This document shows, in pieces, positions 34,888-42,839 of a stretch of 64,000 bases of DNA. The notes beneath the pieces were generated by a model that saw nothing but the letters and a program-made list of their open reading frames with translations, searched no databases and was not told the DNA's origin. Within the stretch, counting starts at the first letter, position 1. Each line of letters begins with the position of its first letter. Made by a program: the position numbers and the translations under genes. Origin of the DNA: Microcaldota archaeon (GTDB lineage: Archaea > Micrarchaeota > Micrarchaeia > Micrarchaeales > Micrarchaeaceae); the NCBI GenBank assembly GCA_021799475.1, contig JAJZAJ010000001.1, positions 310,001 through 374,000 on the forward strand, written 5' to 3'.

Positions 34888-35583
34888 TTGGCCAGAAAAA
34901 AAGCCGGAAAGCAAAAGCCGGAAAGCAAGATAATGTACTCGCTTCTATTTTTCGGGATAATAGCGACCCTGAACATACTGTTTATCTACGTGGTGCTTGC
35001 GGCAACCGGATTCAACCAGAATTCTACAACGGCACAGGTATATCTAGATATACTGACCTCGCTCTCATTCCCTCTTTCGGTTATCCTTTACCTGTTGGCA
35101 AGAGGAATGAGTGCAAAAGAGATGGTCGCGCAGATAGGTCTTTCAAAATCCGGCTTCAATACCAAGTCGCTTAAATACGGGATTATGCTCATAGGAGCAT
35201 TGCTGCTTTTCGAATTCCTTGTTTCTGCATTCTCTGCAGCAACAGGCATAAGCCTGCCAACAAACGTCAGCGCTGTGTTCTGCGGCGCGCCTCTCTATCT
35301 GCTGACATACGCGGTCATCGGCGCGCCCATAAGCGAAGAGATACTGTTCAGGGGGTTCATGGTTCCGAGGCTGGGGATAATAGCCAGCGCTGTCATCTTT
35401 GCTGTTTTGCACCTTTCATACCTGTCGGTATCGGAATTTGCCGCTGCTTTCATATTCGGGCTTCTGGCAGGGTACGTGTTCAGAAAGGCCCGCTCTATAT
35501 ATCCGACAATATTCGCGCATATGGCTATCAACGGGATAAGCATGGTCGCGCTCGTACTGTCCGGCGGACTTTGCCTGCCGTAA
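34888..35583 (+). CDS. CPBP-family intramembrane metalloprotease
   Basis: 231 residues, about six to eight membrane helices. Catalytic motifs: PISEEILFRGFMVPRLG (EExxxR), FAVLHLSYL (FxxxH), and a later His in FAHMAINGIS. This is the CAAX-protease/bacteriocin-processing (Abi) family. It starts at TTG 34888, supported by GAGGTG at 34877-34882. It lies 9 nt after eS31 in the translation operon, where a membrane protease is unexpected. Confidence 0.88.
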   Translation: MARKKAGKQKPESKIMYSLLFFGIIATLNILFIYVVLAATGFNQNSTTAQVYLDILTSLSFPLSVILYLLARGMSAKEMVAQIGLSKSGFNTKSLKYGIMLIGALLLFEFLVSAFSAATGISLPTNVSAVFCGAPLYLLTYAVIGAPISEEILFRGFMVPRLGIIASAVIFAVLHLSYLSVSEFAAAFIFGLLAGYVFRKARSIYPTIFAHMAINGISMVALVLSGGLCLP

Positions 35584-35587
35584 CGGC

Positions 35588-36307
35588 ATGGGTGGCAGAA
35601 TGAGAAGCAGCGGCATAAGTATAAGGGTTGTGCTTGTAGAGCCGAAGTACCAGATAAATCTAGGGTATGCTGCAAGAGTGGCGAAAAACTTCGGCATCAG
35701 AAGGCTATACCTTGTCAATCCAAAATGCAGGTATTCCGGGAAAAACGCGATAAAATACTCGAAACACGCGCGAGATCTGTTAGAAGGCGCAAAAGTCTGC
35801 AGGGATATCCGTAGCGCAGTGAATGGCGCTGCACTTGTAGTAGGAACAACCGGCATCCCATCGAAAGCGAGCGGAGGGATGTTCAACCTGTATTCATCAA
35901 GACAGCTTCACAAAATGCTCCGGGAAGCAAAGTCAATGGCTCTGCTAATAGGCAGGGATGGAACCGGACTCACAAAAGAAGAGCTATCCGATTGCGATGC
36001 TGTCGTAACGATACCGACAAGCAGCGATTATCCTATAATGAACATATCGCATGCGCTTGCAGTGCTGCTATACGAGCTTTATTCGTATCAGAACAAGGAG
36101 GGCAAAACAGATGCAGAAAAAATATCGCGGGAGCTAGAAAGAAAACGGCTTGCAAAACTCTTCTCATACAGAGTGAACAGAATCGGAAGCGTGAAAGATA
36201 AGAGCGGAGTTATACGCGCGTTCACCCATGTGATAAACAGGGCAAACCCCTCAAAGAAGGAGCTAAGGGCGCTAGAAGCTGCTTTTTCTCTCAATTGGAA
36301 AGAGTGA
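35588..36307 (+). CDS. trmJ: TrmJ-type tRNA 2'-O-methyltransferase (SPOUT family)
   Basis: 239 residues. VEPKYQINLGYAARVAKNFGIRRLYLVNP is the N-terminal SPOUT motif; LLIGRDGTGLTKEEL and IPTSSDYPIMNISHALAVLLYEL form the trefoil-knot SAM site. The C-terminal helical region (~165-239) is as in TrmJ, which methylates position 32 of tRNAs. ATG 35600 is an alternative start. Last gene of the aIF5A operon. Confidence 0.9.
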   Translation: MGGRMRSSGISIRVVLVEPKYQINLGYAARVAKNFGIRRLYLVNPKCRYSGKNAIKYSKHARDLLEGAKVCRDIRSAVNGAALVVGTTGIPSKASGGMFNLYSSRQLHKMLREAKSMALLIGRDGTGLTKEELSDCDAVVTIPTSSDYPIMNISHALAVLLYELYSYQNKEGKTDAEKISRELERKRLAKLFSYRVNRIGSVKDKSGVIRAFTHVINRANPSKKELRALEAAFSLNWKE

Positions 36308-36517
36308 TATCCTAAGAGTGACAAATGCCGCAGGCGTACAATATCAACAGAGTCTTTTTGAGATATCATCGTGAGCAACCAAGCGTAGTTCCTGATCCGG
36401 TTACCTTCTGTAAATAACCTTGCATGCTGTCAAGAACACGATGAGCAAAAGGAATACGGAAAACGAAAACGAGAAACCGCAAATAAGAATAAAACAAAAT
36501 GAAAAAGGCGCTTGGCT

Positions 36518-36895
36518 TTACCTCTTCTGTTGCGCCTTTCTGCTCTTTATTATCTTGACTTTCGTAGGAGTCAGCAGTATCTTCTGGTCATCCAGCCTGG
36601 CTATGTCTCCGTCTATTTTAGTGACATAACTCTTGAGGTTGTCGACTATCCCCTTAAGCGTCTGCGGCCTCTTCTCCATCTCTGATATGTTGAGCAGGAT
36701 TATATTCTTCCTCTGGAGTTCTGATTCTATAAGTGCAACATCGGCATCGCTCTGCAATGCAACCGGTTTTACATAGAAATCAGCCGGCTCGTTCATTATG
36801 TCAACGCCCTCCATTTCCTCAGAATTCATGTATTCTTCTACATCGAGTCCCTTCGATGTGCCTATCATTCCTCCCAGTTTAGTAAAGAGTCCCAT
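36518..36895 (-). CDS. sepF: Archaeal cell division protein SepF
   Basis: 125 residues. N-terminal amphipathic helix MGLFTKLGGMIG for membrane binding, acidic linker, then the SepF core (ADFYVKPVALQSDADVALIESELQRKNIILLNISEM.., IDGDIARLDDQKILLTP). SepF anchors FtsZ to the membrane in archaea lacking FtsA. TATA GTATTTAAAA at about 36954-36945. An inverted repeat lies between this box and the ATG. Confidence 0.93.
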   Translation of the reverse strand: MGLFTKLGGMIGTSKGLDVEEYMNSEEMEGVDIMNEPADFYVKPVALQSDADVALIESELQRKNIILLNISEMEKRPQTLKGIVDNLKSYVTKIDGDIARLDDQKILLTPTKVKIIKSRKAQQKR

Positions 36896-36904
36896 CTTAT
36901 CGCC

Positions 36905-36932
36905 TTAGTGGTTCTTGGTTTGTCGCCACTAA
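36905..36932 (-). promoter_or_regulatory. Inverted repeat in the sepF promoter/leader
   Basis: TTAGTGG (36905-36911) and CCACTAA (36926-36932) are perfect inverted 7-mers 21 nt centre to centre (two helical turns). They lie between the TATA box and the sepF ATG, overlapping the predicted transcription start (~36924). A dimeric repressor site or a leader hairpin are both possible. Confidence 0.45.
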
Positions 36933-37077
36933 TAATCTACCATTCTGTTTTAAATACTTTCTGCTTTTATCTTGGAAGCTTTCACTCTCACAAATCGGAG
37001 CCGGAAGCCCAAAAGCGAGGTTTTAATGCCCAAAAACATATAAAGACCACCATTCAAAACGTATTACAAACTTCGCG

Positions 37078-37494
37078 ATGCCCATGATAAAAATCAAACG
37101 AGTATACGAAAAGGCAGATGTGAGAGATGGGGTACGTATACTTGTCGATAGGATGTGGCCCAGAGGGGTAAGAAGGAGCACACCAAACATCGATATATGG
37201 ATGAGGGATGTGGCACCGACCGATGAGCTTAGGAAATGGTTTAACCACGATCCAAGGAAATGGCTTTCTTTCAAGAAGAAGTACAAGATGGAACTGCATG
37301 GCGGCAAGACTTTCGAGGAACTTGCGGAATTCTGTGCGAGGAACGATCCTGTCACGCTGCTATACGCGACCAAAGATATAAAACACAACAATGCCGTCGT
37401 GCTGATATCGGAGCTTGATCGCGAGGTAAAAAAACTGAAGAAAAAGCTGCCGAGGGTACGCACGATACCAAACGCATCGGCATCTCTCTACTGA
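37078..37494 (+). CDS. DUF488 family protein
   Basis: 138 residues. IKIKRVYEKADVRDGVRILVDRMWPRGVRR, then WFNHDPRKWLSFKKKYKMEL and VTLLYATKDIKHNNAVVL, are the DUF488 signature. These small proteins have a rhodanese/nucleotide-hydrolase-like fold without an assigned reaction. TATA ACATATAAAG at about 37036-37045. Confidence 0.88.
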   Translation: MPMIKIKRVYEKADVRDGVRILVDRMWPRGVRRSTPNIDIWMRDVAPTDELRKWFNHDPRKWLSFKKKYKMELHGGKTFEELAEFCARNDPVTLLYATKDIKHNNAVVLISELDREVKKLKKKLPRVRTIPNASASLY

Positions 37495-37584
37495 TATGAT
37501 ATGCCGCAGCGACAAAGCGGCATTGGATTGAAAGCTTTTTAAACTAATTATGAGATATAGCATTAATTTCTACGGGTCTTACAA

Positions 37585-38493
37585 ATGGAGCCACAAGAGG
37601 CGTATAGGCAGATACTGAATGAGGTAAAGAAGAAAATATCCGGAAAGAGCGAAGTCATAGAGCTTATGGTAATAGCAATGGTCGCGAATGGCCATGTGCT
37701 TCTGGAAGGAGTTCCTGGAGTCGCAAAGACCACCATGACAAAGACCCTTGCCGATGCAGTAACCGCGCAGTTTTCAAGGATACAGGGAACGCCGGATCTC
37801 GAAATAAGGGATATAATAGGATACACGTATGTAGATGAGCACAACGAGCTGCAGCTGAAAAAAGGCCCGATATTCACAAATATATTGCTGATAGACGAGC
37901 TCAACAGGGCGCCTCCGAAGACAACGACCGCCCTGCTCGAGGCATTGGAGGAGCGGCAAGTTACCCTTGCCAACGATACCAGGAAGCTGATGAACCCGTT
38001 TATCGCATTCGCGACTCAGAATCCCTTGAATATAGAGGGTACTACCCCGCTGCCTAAAGTGCTGGCTGACAGGTTCCTTATGAGAATAGCCGTCACTTAT
38101 CCGACAATGGAAGAAGAAGAACAGATGCTGCGCATAAAAGAGAGGGATGAGCAGATCACTGTTTCAAAAGTGATAGATACGAAAGGGATACTGGAAATGC
38201 AGTCGAAACTTTCACAGATAAGCATGCCCGATTCAGTCGTCGAGTATATAGCAAAGATAGTTAATGCGACAAGGACAGACATACATGTAGTAATGGGAGC
38301 AAGCCCGAGAGCCGAGATAGCGTTCATGAGATGCGCCAAGGCCAAGGCACTTATCGAAGGGAAGAAGGAGGTAGCAATCGACGACATAAAGTTCCTGGCA
38401 AGGCCGGTGCTCAGCCACAGGATTGTAGTAAAATCGACCGGAGGCCTTGGCGTAAATGGAATAATAGACGGAATAGTCGCAACGGTCCGCTAG
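37585..38493 (+). CDS. MoxR-family AAA+ ATPase
   Basis: 302 residues. Walker A LLEGVPGVAKTTMTKTLA, Walker B ILLIDELNRAPPKTTTALLEALEE, sensor 1 FATQNP, and ADRFLMRIAVTYP are typical of MoxR chaperone ATPases. They usually act with a von Willebrand A-domain protein; none is next door. Instead a class III signal-peptide protein follows 39 nt later. Box A CTTTTTAAAC at about 37534-37543. Confidence 0.93.
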   Translation: MEPQEAYRQILNEVKKKISGKSEVIELMVIAMVANGHVLLEGVPGVAKTTMTKTLADAVTAQFSRIQGTPDLEIRDIIGYTYVDEHNELQLKKGPIFTNILLIDELNRAPPKTTTALLEALEERQVTLANDTRKLMNPFIAFATQNPLNIEGTTPLPKVLADRFLMRIAVTYPTMEEEEQMLRIKERDEQITVSKVIDTKGILEMQSKLSQISMPDSVVEYIAKIVNATRTDIHVVMGASPRAEIAFMRCAKAKALIEGKKEVAIDDIKFLARPVLSHRIVVKSTGGLGVNGIIDGIVATVR

Positions 38494-38532
38494 TTTCTGC
38501 AAATGCGTTTACAAATATAGGTAAAAATTATC

Positions 38533-39009
38533 ATGATGAAATCACAATCCGCGCTTGAGTACCTGACGATGTATGGTTGGGCCATAATAATAATATCAGT
38601 GATAGTCGCAGCATTGTTCTCCCTTGGACTTTTCAACCCTGGTTCTCTGGTAAACACCTCATGTGTCTTCCCAGCGGATTTCAACTGCCTGAGCGCGGTT
38701 CTGACGGGCTCTAACGGCACTCTTGCCATCAACATACAGCAGGCACTGCCGTACAATATAAACATAACTGCATGGGGCTGCAACAACCAAGGCACATTCA
38801 CAAACATGGTAAAGACGCCGAGTGCGCTGGGTAACACCCTGCTTATACAGGGGAATACGACACTTAGCATGACCTGTTATACAAACAGCACCGCTGTCGA
38901 CATATCTCCAGGTCAGATATTCAAAGGATATGTGCTGATAAACTATACCAATTTGCAGACTGGGTTCCCCCATACTGTTGACGGGAGCCTGATAGCAAAG
39001 GCGACATGA
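38533..39009 (+). CDS. Short pilin-like protein with class III signal peptide
   Basis: 158 residues. MMKS|QSALEYLTMYGWAIIIISVIVAALFSLGLF is a class III (archaellin-like) signal and pilin helix. The remaining ~120 residues are beta-rich, with four Cys and many N-x-S/T sequons, and lack the LamG collar and tail. Candidate major or minor subunit of a surface filament on which the LamG proteins might sit (inference). Lies between MoxR and LamG copy D. Confidence 0.8.
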   Translation: MMKSQSALEYLTMYGWAIIIISVIVAALFSLGLFNPGSLVNTSCVFPADFNCLSAVLTGSNGTLAINIQQALPYNINITAWGCNNQGTFTNMVKTPSALGNTLLIQGNTTLSMTCYTNSTAVDISPGQIFKGYVLINYTNLQTGFPHTVDGSLIAKAT

Positions 39010-39085
39010 GCAGCCTGCTTTCCGTCATTGAAATAGAAACAGAACGGTCCAATATGAAAGGCTGACTAATGCCTAAATAAGCCTT

Positions 39086-39167
39086 GAAGAAAGCAAGAAA
39101 ACCAAATAGCTTTTATAGTTTGGTTAACAATTCGGCATGATACTATGGTATCAATGAAATCGCAGTC
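39086..39167 (+). repeat. 82-nt duplicated block, copy 2 with stranded gene end
   Basis: Identical to 25164-25245. The first 24 nt are the final codons and stop of the gene at 24666-25187, but the rest of that gene is absent here, so this is a copied fragment. The block then supplies box A (39110-39118) and the start of LamG protein D. Confidence 0.93.
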
Positions 39168-39996
39168 TGCGATGGAGTATCTGATGACGTACGGATGGGC
39201 GATACTCATCATCGCGGTGGTGTTGGGAGTGCTGTTCCAGTTGGGTGTTTTCTCCGGCAGCGCGCTGACGCCGAAGGCGGCTCCGGGTGCGTGCCAGGTG
39301 GTGCGGCTGGGAGGACAGGCGTCCCTTGAAGGAGAATGCCAGGGGCAGCTGCCGCAGTATGTGGCATACTTCAATGGTAACGGTCAGACAAGCTACATGG
39401 ATGTACCTAGTTCATCTTCCACTACCCTGCAAGGCAGTTTCACTTATATAGCATGGGTAGACCTGAACAAGACATCACAAGAGGCATATGAATTTGCCGG
39501 AGACCGCTCGAATTCTGCATTTACTCTGTATGTATATACTGACAGGACAGCTCCAGGTATACTGGCATCTGTTTTTGAGACAGGTCATATACAGGTGTTT
39601 TCTGGACAATATTCGTTCACCTTCGGCACATGGCATCAGATCGGAGAGGTGTTTAACGGAGTAACTGTCTCGGTAATACTTGATGGTCAGATCTTAGGTC
39701 CCGGTCCGGCGAATAGTATAAGTCCAAATTCCGGTGGACTGAACATAGACCAAAGATCCCTACACACTGGCAATATTGCCAATATGCAGCTTTACAACAC
39801 CTCATTGACAAGCAATGAAGTCTTAGCATTGTATAGGGAAGGTGTAGGCGGAGCCCCTATCAAGATACAGAACATTGATGGATGGTGGCCTCTCAACGGA
39901 AATGCGCAGGACTATTCCGGAAATAACGACAACGGTCAGATTGGCAGTGGTGTATCGTTCAACGGAACATGGCAGAGCGGGTATACGCCACCATAA
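39145..39996 (+). CDS. LamG-type surface protein with class III signal peptide (copy D)
   Basis: 283 residues. The first ~72 residues are the same as in copy B (MVSMKSQSAMEYL.. to LPQYV), and the tail is nearly the same (GWWPLNGNAQDYSGNNDNGQI.., ending GYTPP). The LamG-like middle (~75-235) is clearly different (YMDVPSSSSTTLQGSFTYIAWV, FSFTF-type strands, NIANMQLYNTSLTSNEV). It is followed 40 nt later by the DNA ligase gene, whose TATA lies directly after the stop. Confidence 0.85.
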   Translation: MVSMKSQSAMEYLMTYGWAILIIAVVLGVLFQLGVFSGSALTPKAAPGACQVVRLGGQASLEGECQGQLPQYVAYFNGNGQTSYMDVPSSSSTTLQGSFTYIAWVDLNKTSQEAYEFAGDRSNSAFTLYVYTDRTAPGILASVFETGHIQVFSGQYSFTFGTWHQIGEVFNGVTVSVILDGQILGPGPANSISPNSGGLNIDQRSLHTGNIANMQLYNTSLTSNEVLALYREGVGGAPIKIQNIDGWWPLNGNAQDYSGNNDNGQIGSGVSFNGTWQSGYTPP

Positions 39997-40035
39997 CCCT
40001 TTTATTTGATTTTTACTATACCTTTCCGTGTTCTG

Positions 40036-41817
40036 ATGCTATTCAGGAGGCTTGGAGAATATTTCGAGAAGCTGGAAACGATGTCTTCCAGATTGCTAAT
40101 GGTTGAGGTACTCACCGAAATGTTCAAGGAGGCTAAGGCATCGGAGATTTCCAAGATAATATATATAACACAGGGGGTCCTTGCACCGCCTTTCGAGGGT
40201 ATAAAGTTCAATCTTGCCGAGAAGATAGCTGAGGAGTCTATTGCAATAGCTACCGGGCATTCAAAGGAAGATGTCAGCAAGGCATACAGGAAAAGCGGCG
40301 ACATGGGCATTACTGCGATGGAGCTGCAGGAGAAGAGCCGGCTAAAAAAAATGTCAAACAAAGAATTTACTGTGAGTGAGTTTTATGATGCGATGAGGAA
40401 GATAGCCGAGACGTCAGGAGCAGGAAGCAAAGACCATAAAATAAAGATGCTTGCCAACGTTATCGCCGCGTCTACCCCAACAGAGGCAAAATATGCGGTC
40501 AAATACCCACTAGACGAGCTTCGCATGGGGGTCGGAGATGCGACTGTGATGGAAGCCCTTGCAGCCGCATTCCTTGGGGATAGGAAGCTCAAAGAGAAGC
40601 TGGAGGTTGCATACAATCTATGCAGCGATCTCGGCTCTGTAGGAGAGGAGGTAGCCGAGCACGGCATCAAAGGCATAGAATCATTCAAGGTTTCACTGTT
40701 CAAGCCTATAAGGCCCGCCCTTGCGGAGAGGCTTCCCACTGCCGAGGAAATTATAGAAAAGATGGGAGGCTCCGCATCCGTGGAGCAAAAATATGACGGC
40801 TTCAGGTGTCAGATTCATAAGAAAAGCAATAAGGTAAGGATATTCTCGAGGAGGCTTGAGGACACAACAGAAATGTTTCCCGACCTGAGGGATGCGATGG
40901 TGAACGAGATCAGGGCAGAAGAGATTATCCTTGACGGCGAGGCACTGGCGTACAACGAGAAAACACAGCAGTTCCTGCCATTTCAGGAAACCATCCAGAG
41001 AAAAAGAAAACATAGGGTAGACGAGAAGGCACTGGAGATGCCGCTAAAGCTGTTCGCATTCGACATCATGTATCTAGAAGGAAAAAACCTGATGGACGAG
41101 CCTTACAAAAAGAGAAGGGAGCTGCTTGAAAAGGTGACATCGGCTTCAGATACGATAAGGCCTTCCACAAGGATAATCACAAGTTCTCCGAAAGAACTGG
41201 AGGAGTTTTTCCAGACTAGCATAGAAAACGGCCTTGAAGGAATAGTCGCAAAGGAGCAGAACGGCAAATATGTTGCAGGCGCAAGGAAGTTCGGATGGAT
41301 AAAAATGAAAAGGAGCTATAAAGGAGAGCTTGAGGATACGCTTGATCTTGTTATAATAGGATATTTCCTCGGCAAGGGGCAAAGGAGCGAGTTCAAGTTC
41401 GGCGGGCTGCTCTGCGCCGCATACAATGAAAAGAGGGACATGTTCGAATCAGTCTCAAGGATAGGCAGCGGATTTTCTGAGGCGCAGATGGTGGAGCTGA
41501 AAAGGGCATTGGACAAAATAATAGTGAAGTCCAGGCCTGCAAGGGTCGACAGCATAGTCGAACCGGATTTCTGGGTTATTCCAAAGTATGTGGTCACGAT
41601 AAAAGCCGATGAGATAACTAAAAGCCCGATGCACACATGCGGCAAGGGGCTGCAGAAGGATGGGACGGAAGCCGGTTATGCATTAAGATTCCCGAGGTTG
41701 GTGGGCAACGAGGCTATAAGGAGCGATAAGAGTATTGAAGATGCGACAACGACTGAAGAGGTAATAGAAATGTATAATCAGCAGAGGAAGGTCAGCATCG
41801 GGAAGGAGCAAGAATGA
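40036..41817 (+). CDS. lig: ATP-dependent DNA ligase
   Basis: 593 residues: DNA-binding domain (~1-220), adenylation domain with EQKYDGFR (catalytic Lys ~252), IILDGEALAY, GLEGIVAKEQNGKYVAG and WIKMKRSY, then the OB domain. It seals Okazaki fragments and repair nicks. The start at MLFRRLGEYFEKLE (40036) is preferred: the TATA CTTTTATTTG (about 39998-40007) lies where an upstream in-frame start at 40006 would need its leader. Confidence 0.96.
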   Translation: MLFRRLGEYFEKLETMSSRLLMVEVLTEMFKEAKASEISKIIYITQGVLAPPFEGIKFNLAEKIAEESIAIATGHSKEDVSKAYRKSGDMGITAMELQEKSRLKKMSNKEFTVSEFYDAMRKIAETSGAGSKDHKIKMLANVIAASTPTEAKYAVKYPLDELRMGVGDATVMEALAAAFLGDRKLKEKLEVAYNLCSDLGSVGEEVAEHGIKGIESFKVSLFKPIRPALAERLPTAEEIIEKMGGSASVEQKYDGFRCQIHKKSNKVRIFSRRLEDTTEMFPDLRDAMVNEIRAEEIILDGEALAYNEKTQQFLPFQETIQRKRKHRVDEKALEMPLKLFAFDIMYLEGKNLMDEPYKKRRELLEKVTSASDTIRPSTRIITSSPKELEEFFQTSIENGLEGIVAKEQNGKYVAGARKFGWIKMKRSYKGELEDTLDLVIIGYFLGKGQRSEFKFGGLLCAAYNEKRDMFESVSRIGSGFSEAQMVELKRALDKIIVKSRPARVDSIVEPDFWVIPKYVVTIKADEITKSPMHTCGKGLQKDGTEAGYALRFPRLVGNEAIRSDKSIEDATTTEEVIEMYNQQRKVSIGKEQE

Positions 41818-41842
41818 CAGGATAACAGAATGACAGGATAAC
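41811..41842. repeat. Perfect 16-nt tandem repeat (two units) across the ligase stop
   Basis: AGAATGACAGGATAAC occurs at 41811-41826 and 41827-41842, followed by a partial third unit. The ligase stop TGA lies in the first unit. A likely slippage product without clear function. Confidence 0.8.
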
Positions 41843-41855
41843 AGGACAACATGAA

Positions 41856-42830
41856 TCACATAATAAGATATACGGCGTAAAGTGATACCATAGCAAGCGC
41901 AATTGTAAAGTTATCGTCAAGCCTGCTATCAACGCTTTCCAGAAGGGCCAGGAGCGCGCCGAACATAATCGAATAGTAACCGACAAGAGGGTAGCCTATA
42001 AGCGCAACCGCGGCAAAGAACGCGATGGTTCCGCTCACCGTCTTCCTTTTATTGTAGAACAGCTTTATCCCGTCAAAATTCTTCCCGACTATCGTAGCGA
42101 GAGAGTCCGCGATGAAGAGCGCAGCAATTCCTATCATTATGAAGTGTGCATCATGCACGAATCCGACTATTATTGCGGTGCCTATTGCAAGGTAGATGGC
42201 TCCTATGCCGAACAGCGCATCCGGTCTTTCAAGCGTGCTGAGCGCCTTGTATAATATGTTATGCTTCCTGCCTAGGAGAAGCCCTCCGCTTATGTATCCC
42301 GCGAATATCAGTATAAGGATAGAGTATGCCGCGGTGAAGACGTCAAGATAATAAAACAGCAGGAGCAGAATGACCCCCATCATTATCTGCACAATATCCC
42401 TCCTGACTTCAATCGCCTTATTCTCCCTGGAATGGTTGGCGAGCCCAGTGCTGCCTGCATTCGGAATTCCATACAGCGTGCCTACCGCGAATGCCTGTAT
42501 GAACGGAAAGAGCATCTCCCCGCTGAAGTGTATCGCATAGACAAATTCTGCGACAAGCAGCACCAGGGTCCCTACAAAAGCCCATCTATTCATCACGAAA
42601 TATGAAGGAAGCAGTGGTAGGAGCACCGCAAAACTGCCTATCATAAAGAAGTAGGGTACTCCGGGCACTTCGTTGAGTATTACCGCTATACCAATCATGG
42701 TAATCGCGCTCAGCACAACGGGGTATGTCCTTTCCAAAAATCTTTTTGCGGAATGCAGCCTAAAGTAGTAAAGAACGGAAACAAGGTCTAATAAGAGAAA
42801 AACTGATACGACTATAAGATTTATCGGCAT
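41856..42830 (-). CDS. Polyprenol/dolichol kinase-like membrane protein
   Basis: 324 residues, about nine hydrophobic helices. The second half contains ADSLATIVGKNFDGIKLFYNKRKTVSGTIAFF, the motif of the CTP-dependent kinase family (Sec59, DGK1, VTE5) and the related CDP-diacylglycerol synthases: D-x-x-A-x-x-x-G followed by K-T-x-x-G. Likely phosphorylates or cytidylates an isoprenoid lipid. Its place in a same-strand run with asnS, DUF2070 and the cis-prenyltransferase gene supports a polyprenol role. Confidence 0.7.
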   Translation of the reverse strand: MPINLIVVSVFLLLDLVSVLYYFRLHSAKRFLERTYPVVLSAITMIGIAVILNEVPGVPYFFMIGSFAVLLPLLPSYFVMNRWAFVGTLVLLVAEFVYAIHFSGEMLFPFIQAFAVGTLYGIPNAGSTGLANHSRENKAIEVRRDIVQIMMGVILLLLFYYLDVFTAAYSILILIFAGYISGGLLLGRKHNILYKALSTLERPDALFGIGAIYLAIGTAIIVGFVHDAHFIMIGIAALFIADSLATIVGKNFDGIKLFYNKRKTVSGTIAFFAAVALIGYPLVGYYSIMFGALLALLESVDSRLDDNFTIALAMVSLYAVYLIM

Positions 42831-42839
42831 CCAACCGCC

